Below, piece after piece: positions 6,049 through 9,657 of a DNA stretch of 9,657 nucleotides. A program made the translations under genes and the position numbers. The first letter of the stretch is position 1. Every line of letters starts with the position of its first letter. Below the pieces are notes generated by a model. It was not told the origin of the DNA. It saw only the letters and a list, made by a program, of their open reading frames with translations, and searched no databases. The stretch is from Bacillota bacterium (lineage in GTDB: Bacteria; Bacillota; Clostridia; Oscillospirales; Oscillospiraceae): assembly GCA_023395775.1 (NCBI GenBank), contig JAEWYA010000117.1:1-9657 (forward strand). Reading direction: 5' to 3'.

Positions 6049-6966
6049 ATGTCCTTTTCCTACGACGCAAAAAACGAATTGTGCCGGCTGGATGTGCAAA
6101 GGCACTGCTGCGCCCGTGCGGAGGCATACGGCATCCTGCTCTACTGCAACACGTTCAACTCCGGCGAGGTCCGCATTGTCACGGAGAACCCCAACTTTGC
6201 CGAAAGGCTTCCAAGGCTTTTTTATCGGGCGTTCCACATCCGGTTTGACCGCAGACCGGAGTCGGAGACGCCCGGAAAGCTGGTGTTTCAGATCACCGAC
6301 CAAAAAAAATTGGACAGCATGATCGACGCTCTGGGCTATGCCCCAGAGCAGAATCTGGTGCTGCACATCAACTTTGGACTGCTGGAAGAGGAGTGTTGCC
6401 GGGCCTCATTCCTGCGGGGCGTGTTTTTCGCCGGAGGAAGCGTCACCGACCCGCTGAAGCGGTATCATCTGGAGCTGGCGACGTCCCATCTGCAGGTGAG
6501 CCGGGAGCTGGAAGCCCTTCTGCGGGACAACGGTTTTCCCCCAAAGGGACTGAGCCGGAACGGAAGCTATATCACCTACTTTAAGCAAAGTGACCAGATC
6601 GAGGACTTTTTGACGCTGGTGGGCGCGCCGGTGGCGGCCATGGACGTCATGAGCGCGAAAATGGAAAAGGACCTTAGAAACAGCGTGAACCGCCGCCTCA
6701 ACTGCGACAACGCGAATCTGGATAAGGCGGTGGACGCGGCGCTGGAACAGACGGAAGCGATTCGGCAGCTGATGGACGCGGGGCTGATGGAACAGCTCTC
6801 GGACAAGCTTCAGGAGACGGCGGTGGTCCGGCTTGAAAACCCGGAGCTGAGCCTCTCGGAACTGGCGGACAGCTTTGACCCTCCCGTCACCAAATCCTGC
6901 CTGAACCACCGCCTGCGCAAGCTGACAAATCTGGCGAGGGAGTTAAAGGGCGAAGCGCCCAAGTGA
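6049..6966 (+). CDS. whiA: WhiA sporulation/division DNA-binding regulator
   Basis: WhiA is a DNA-binding protein found across Gram-positive bacteria. It is a sporulation regulator in Streptomyces and affects cell division and chromosome segregation in B. subtilis. The 305-residue product starts MSFSYDAKNEL, the family N-terminus. It has a degenerate LAGLIDADG-type domain with the WhiA block FLRGVFFAGGSVTDP at residues 121-135, then DRRLNCD-like text reading NRRLNCDNANL. A C-terminal helix-turn-helix follows (about 267-292: LSLSELADSF, then SCLNHRLRKL). No endonuclease activity is expected for this family. An in-frame ATG at 6022 would add nine residues, but the strong Shine-Dalgarno site favours 6049. 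It is the last gene of the tightly packed cluster; a 124-nt gap with a probable terminator follows. Confidence 0.96.
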   Translation: MSFSYDAKNELCRLDVQRHCCARAEAYGILLYCNTFNSGEVRIVTENPNFAERLPRLFYRAFHIRFDRRPESETPGKLVFQITDQKKLDSMIDALGYAPEQNLVLHINFGLLEEECCRASFLRGVFFAGGSVTDPLKRYHLELATSHLQVSRELEALLRDNGFPPKGLSRNGSYITYFKQSDQIEDFLTLVGAPVAAMDVMSAKMEKDLRNSVNRRLNCDNANLDKAVDAALEQTEAIRQLMDAGLMEQLSDKLQETAVVRLENPELSLSELADSFDPPVTKSCLNHRLRKLTNLARELKGEAPK

Positions 6967-6970
6967 AAAA

Positions 6971-7004
6971 GGCGGCAGCAGCGGCTGCGGCCGGCCGTAT
7001 TTTT
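6971..7004 (+). terminator. Probable terminator after whiA
   Basis: A very GC-rich segment directly after the whiA stop can fold two ways. The first is a 9-position stem with one mismatch (6971-6979 with 6984-6992). The second is a 7-bp stem including two G-T pairs (6981-6987 with 6992-6998, 4-nt loop). The latter abuts ATTTTT (6999-7004), the arrangement expected of an intrinsic terminator. The U-tract is short, so read-through into the next gene is possible. Confidence 0.55.
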
Positions 7005-7090
7005 CCAATGTGCATATAAGGCCGCACTCCCCACAAAATGAGAGAACAGAATGCATCGCGCTTTTTGGAAGATAGATAGAGGAAGCGAAT

Positions 7091-7720
7091 ATGGAAAAAC
7101 ACATTGTCGATATGTCCCAGAATCCCCGGCGCGAGCAGTTTGCCTATTTCAAGTCGATGGCGGACCCCTATGTGGGCGTGACCTGTGAGGTGGATATCAC
7201 CGCCCTGACGGAGAAACTAAAACGCAGCGGCACGCCGTTTTTCCTCTCGTTTACCTATGAGGTTTTGGCGGCGGCCAACGCCGTGCCGGAGCTGCGGCGG
7301 CGGATCGAGGGAAACCGGGTGGTGGAGTACGGCAGCTGCCGCTGCTCCTGCACCGTGGCAAAACCCGACGGGGCCTATGCCTATTGTACGCTGGACGGGG
7401 CGCTTCCGTGGGAAGCCTTTCTGGCGGAGGGGCGCAAGGCGCTGGAAGCGGCCCGGAACGGCGGAACAATCCGTGAGGACGGAGACTGCGGGGAATACTT
7501 CTTCGTCTCCTGCGTTCCCTGGCTCCACTATACGTCCATGACCCAGCCGGTCCCCCAGCCGGCGTACAGCAATGTGCGGCTGGCGTGGGGCCGGTGCGTG
7601 ACGGAAAACGGACGGACGAGTCTTCCGGTGACAGTGCTGGCCCATCATGCGCTGGTGGACGGAATCCATCTGGGAAAGTTCTATGAGGAGCTGGAAAAAC
7701 GGGTTTCCGAGGCCCGGTAA
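7091..7720 (+). CDS. CatA-like O-acetyltransferase (chloramphenicol acetyltransferase fold)
   Basis: The CAT family uses acetyl-CoA to acetylate a hydroxyl; classical members inactivate chloramphenicol as cytoplasmic trimers. The 209-residue product resembles CAT in length. It carries the catalytic block HHALVDGIH at residues 185-193, in which His186 is the expected general base and Asp190 the structural aspartate. Upstream are PFFLSFTYEVLAAANAVPEL and a SCVPWLHYTSM stretch typical of the family. The residues before the histidines are VLA rather than the QVH-type signature, and Ile192 replaces the usual aromatic residue. A chloramphenicol substrate is therefore uncertain. GAGGAAG lies 5 nt before the ATG. 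Base composition is like the neighbours, with no flanking repeats, so recent transfer is not evident. I see no convincing promoter in 7005-7090. Confidence 0.85.
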   Translation: MEKHIVDMSQNPRREQFAYFKSMADPYVGVTCEVDITALTEKLKRSGTPFFLSFTYEVLAAANAVPELRRRIEGNRVVEYGSCRCSCTVAKPDGAYAYCTLDGALPWEAFLAEGRKALEAARNGGTIREDGDCGEYFFVSCVPWLHYTSMTQPVPQPAYSNVRLAWGRCVTENGRTSLPVTVLAHHALVDGIHLGKFYEELEKRVSEAR

Positions 7721-7748
7721 GAAAACAATAGAAAGAAGAGTTTTTACA

Positions 7749-8192
7749 ATGGATCGCTGTGAGCTTGCAAACAACTATCATAAACGGGGCTGCAACTGCT
7801 GCCAGTCGGTGCTGGCAGCCTTTTCCGACGTGACGGGCCTGAGCGAGGCGGAGAGTCTGGCCATCGGCGGCGGCTTTGGCAGCGGGGCGGGGACGGGTGA
7901 ACTGTGCGGCGCTATTACCGGAGCCGTGATGACTCTGTCCCGGATTTTTCCCGCCACCATTGAGGACCCCGTGGCCGGAAAGAAGCGGGCCGTGGGACTT
8001 TCCAAAGAGTTTCAGAAGCGGTTTTCGGAGAGATTCGGCTACCTGCGCTGCGCGGAGCTGCTGCCGGAAAAGTATCAGCCGGATGACGCCACCCCCGCCG
8101 CGAAACGGATGAAATTGACAAACCACTGCGCCATCATGATTGTCACGGCGGTGGAGATCGTCGAGGAGATGCTTGGGGAGCGGAAGGCATAA
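7749..8192 (+). CDS. C_GCAxxG_C_C family cysteine-rich protein
   Basis: This family of small proteins, common in anaerobes, is named for a conserved cysteine/GCAxxG pattern. Its biochemical role is not established, though a redox or metal-binding function is often supposed. The 147-residue product matches the layout. RGCNCCQSVLAAF (13-25) is followed by GGGFGSGAGTGELCGAITGA (41-59), then an amphipathic middle and two late cysteines. Cysteines are at 4, 15, 17, 18, 53, 101 and 127. Cys17 corresponds to the family NC residue; Cys15 and Cys18 make an unusual CNCC cluster. There is no signal peptide and no clear membrane helix. The start at 7749 has only a weak AGAAGAG site, but the family homology begins just after it. 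It follows the acetyltransferase by 28 nt, so the two are probably co-transcribed. Confidence 0.88.
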   Translation: MDRCELANNYHKRGCNCCQSVLAAFSDVTGLSEAESLAIGGGFGSGAGTGELCGAITGAVMTLSRIFPATIEDPVAGKKRAVGLSKEFQKRFSERFGYLRCAELLPEKYQPDDATPAAKRMKLTNHCAIMIVTAVEIVEEMLGERKA

Positions 8193-8204
8193 TTGCAGCA
8201 TAAA

Positions 8205-8224
8205 GCGCCTGACGGCGTCTTTTT
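8205..8224 (+). terminator. Probable short intrinsic terminator before dnaE
   Basis: A 5-bp stem with one G-T pair (8205-8209 with 8214-8218) and a TGAC loop is followed by CTTTTT. It starts 13 nt after the stop of the cysteine-rich gene. The stem is short but the U-run is well placed. It would separate the two-gene insert from dnaE. Confidence 0.5.
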
Positions 8225-8279
8225 GACCGGAAGACGGCGGCTTCGGCGGAAGAACAGATCGAGAGAATAGGAGCGTCAT

Positions 8280-9657
8280 ATGTCCTTTGCCCATTTACAC
8301 GTTCATACGGAGTTCAGCCTGCTGGACGGCGCGTGCCGCATTAAGGAGCTGCCGGGAGTCCTGAAGGAGATGGGCCAGACCGCCTGCGCCATCACGGACC
8401 ACGGGGTCATGTACGGTGTGATCGACTTTTACCGCGCCTGCAAGGACGCGGGCGTCAAGCCCATCATCGGCTGCGAGGTCTATGTCTCGCCCAGAGGACG
8501 GACCCGGTTTCACAAGCAGCACGAGTTCGATGCGGAGAGCCGCCATCTGGTGCTGCTGTGTGAAAACGAGGAGGGGTATCGGAACCTCTCCTATATGGTT
8601 TCCATGGCGTGGACTGAGGGCTTTTATATCAAGCCCCGGGTGGACATGGAGCTTTTACGGGAACACCATCAAGGGCTGATCGCTCTGTCCGCCTGTCTCG
8701 CGGGGGAAATTCCCCGGCGGCTGCGGAATGGGGAATATGATACCGCCAAAGCCGCGGCGCTGGAAATGGCGGCGATCTTCGGGCCGGACCGCTTCTATCT
8801 GGAGCTTCAGGACCACGGCATTCCCGACCAGCAGAAGGTGAACCGGGGGATTTTGAAGCTCCATCAGGAGACGGGCCTTCCCATGGTCTGCACCAACGAC
8901 GCACACTACCTCCGAAAAGAGGACGCGGAGGCCCATGACGTGCTGCTTTGCATTCAGACGGGAAAGCTCTTGGCGGACGAAAACCGGATGCGCTACGAGC
9001 CGCGAAATTTCTATCTCCGCTCTGAGCAGGAGATGCGCGCCCTGTTCGAGGGCTACGAGGACGCGGTGGACAACACGGGTAAAATCGCGGAGCGGTGCAA
9101 CGTGGAGTTCGTCTTCGGCAAATATCAGCTGCCGGAATTCAAGCTGCCGGAGGGCTACGATGCCTATACCTATCTGAAAGAGCTGTGCGACCGGGGCTTT
9201 GCGGAGCGGTATGGCGGCGCTCATCCGGAATACCGCGGACAGCTTAGCTATGAGCTGGAAATGATCGAGAAGATGGGCTTTACGGACTACTTTCTCATTG
9301 TCTCCGACTTCGTGCGCTACGCCAAGAGCGCGGGGATTCCCGTGGGCCCGGGGCGCGGCAGCGCCGCCGGAAGCATGGTGAGCTACTGCCTGTACATCAC
9401 AGACGTGGAGCCGATGCGGTTCGGCCTTTATTTTGAACGATTCCTGAATCCGGAGCGGGTCAGTATGCCGGATATCGACATGGACTTCGGCGACGTCCGC
9501 CGGGGCGAGGTGGTGGACTATGTTCGCCGGAAGTACGGCGACGACCACGTGGCCCAGATCGTGACCTTCGGCACCATGGCGGCCAGGGGCGTCATCCGGG
9601 ATGTCGGCCGGGTGATGGGGCTGCCCTACGCCGAGGTGGACGCCATCGCCAAGCAGG
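8280..9657 (+). CDS. dnaE: DNA polymerase III alpha subunit DnaE, N-terminal part (3' end outside window)
   Basis: DnaE is a C-family replicative polymerase; in Firmicutes it works beside PolC. The first 459 codons are present, with no internal stop. TAGGAG lies 6 nt before the ATG. The N-terminal PHP domain shows HLHVHTEFS (His7, His9), Asp16, TDHG (His41), GCEVYV (Glu66), His89, Cys139 and TNDAHYL (Asp207, His209). All the positions that bind metal in proofreading PHP domains are thus present. The polymerase region follows: DYFLIVSDFV, VGPGRGSAAGS (GPGRGS at 356-361), and PDIDMDFGD, with Asp398 and Asp400 as the first two catalytic aspartates. The lack of an inserted DEDD exonuclease domain and the N-terminal PHP rule out PolC. 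The third catalytic aspartate and the C-terminal domains lie beyond the window edge. Confidence 0.96.
   Translation, partial: MSFAHLHVHTEFSLLDGACRIKELPGVLKEMGQTACAITDHGVMYGVIDFYRACKDAGVKPIIGCEVYVSPRGRTRFHKQHEFDAESRHLVLLCENEEGYRNLSYMVSMAWTEGFYIKPRVDMELLREHHQGLIALSACLAGEIPRRLRNGEYDTAKAAALEMAAIFGPDRFYLELQDHGIPDQQKVNRGILKLHQETGLPMVCTNDAHYLRKEDAEAHDVLLCIQTGKLLADENRMRYEPRNFYLRSEQEMRALFEGYEDAVDNTGKIAERCNVEFVFGKYQLPEFKLPEGYDAYTYLKELCDRGFAERYGGAHPEYRGQLSYELEMIEKMGFTDYFLIVSDFVRYAKSAGIPVGPGRGSAAGSMVSYCLYITDVEPMRFGLYFERFLNPERVSMPDIDMDFGDVRRGEVVDYVRRKYGDDHVAQIVTFGTMAARGVIRDVGRVMGLPYAEVDAIAKQ

Noticed and set aside
6989..6998. CGGCCGGCCG-type palindromic stretch as a protein-binding site
   Set aside because: Better explained as part of the GC-rich terminator stem after whiA.
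7005..7090. Possible promoter for the acetyltransferase gene (TATAAG near 7015, GATAGATAGA near 7071)
   Set aside because: No -35 box at a fitting distance for any candidate -10; the short GATA repeat is too small to interpret.
8655..9548. Antisense open frame (297 codons) opposite dnaE
   Set aside because: It overlaps the conserved DnaE PHP and polymerase motifs on the + strand and has no plausible domain of its own.
1..9657. CRISPR array, tRNA, rRNA, insertion sequence or prophage
   Set aside because: No regularly spaced repeats, cloverleaf-like segments, rRNA text, transposase or phage genes were seen on either strand.

Overview
The window looks like a stretch of core chromosome from a high-GC, anaerobic Firmicute. 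The likeliest placement is class Clostridia, in the Oscillospiraceae/Flavonifractor-like gut group. This placement is inferred from gene content and order (hprK, murB, rapZ, yvcK, whiA, dnaE), a four-cysteine L28, a C_GCAxxG_C_C family protein and GC-rich third codon positions. No database search was possible.

Region 1 (1-884): the 3' end of gpsA (+) converges on rpmB (-). Each gene has its own hairpin terminator in the short gap between them. Region 2 (885-1206): a divergent promoter region. A sigma-A-type promoter with 17-bp spacing reads left into rpmB. A second one, with a perfect TATAAT, reads right into a leader of about 145 nt with two strong hairpins ahead of hprK. An A-tract-rich island lies between the promoters. 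Region 3 (1207-6966): six tightly spaced genes on the + strand, with gaps of 13-34 nt. They are hprK, a ROK sugar kinase, murB, rapZ, yvcK/glmR and whiA, and they read as one operon. Region 4 (6967-8279): a probable terminator, a CatA-like O-acetyltransferase, a cysteine-rich C_GCAxxG_C_C protein, then another probable terminator. Region 5 (8280-9657): the first 459 codons of dnaE, cut by the window edge.

The operon groups carbon-state sensing (HprK), sugar phosphorylation (ROK kinase), peptidoglycan precursor synthesis (MurB), amino-sugar and carbon-flux regulators (RapZ, YvcK/GlmR) and a division-associated DNA-binding protein (WhiA). This suggests coordination of carbon supply, cell-wall synthesis and division. 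I found no prophage, insertion sequence, CRISPR array, tRNA or rRNA. The window is mostly conserved housekeeping DNA. The least explained parts are the structured hprK leader and the two-gene acetyltransferase/cysteine-protein insert between whiA and dnaE.
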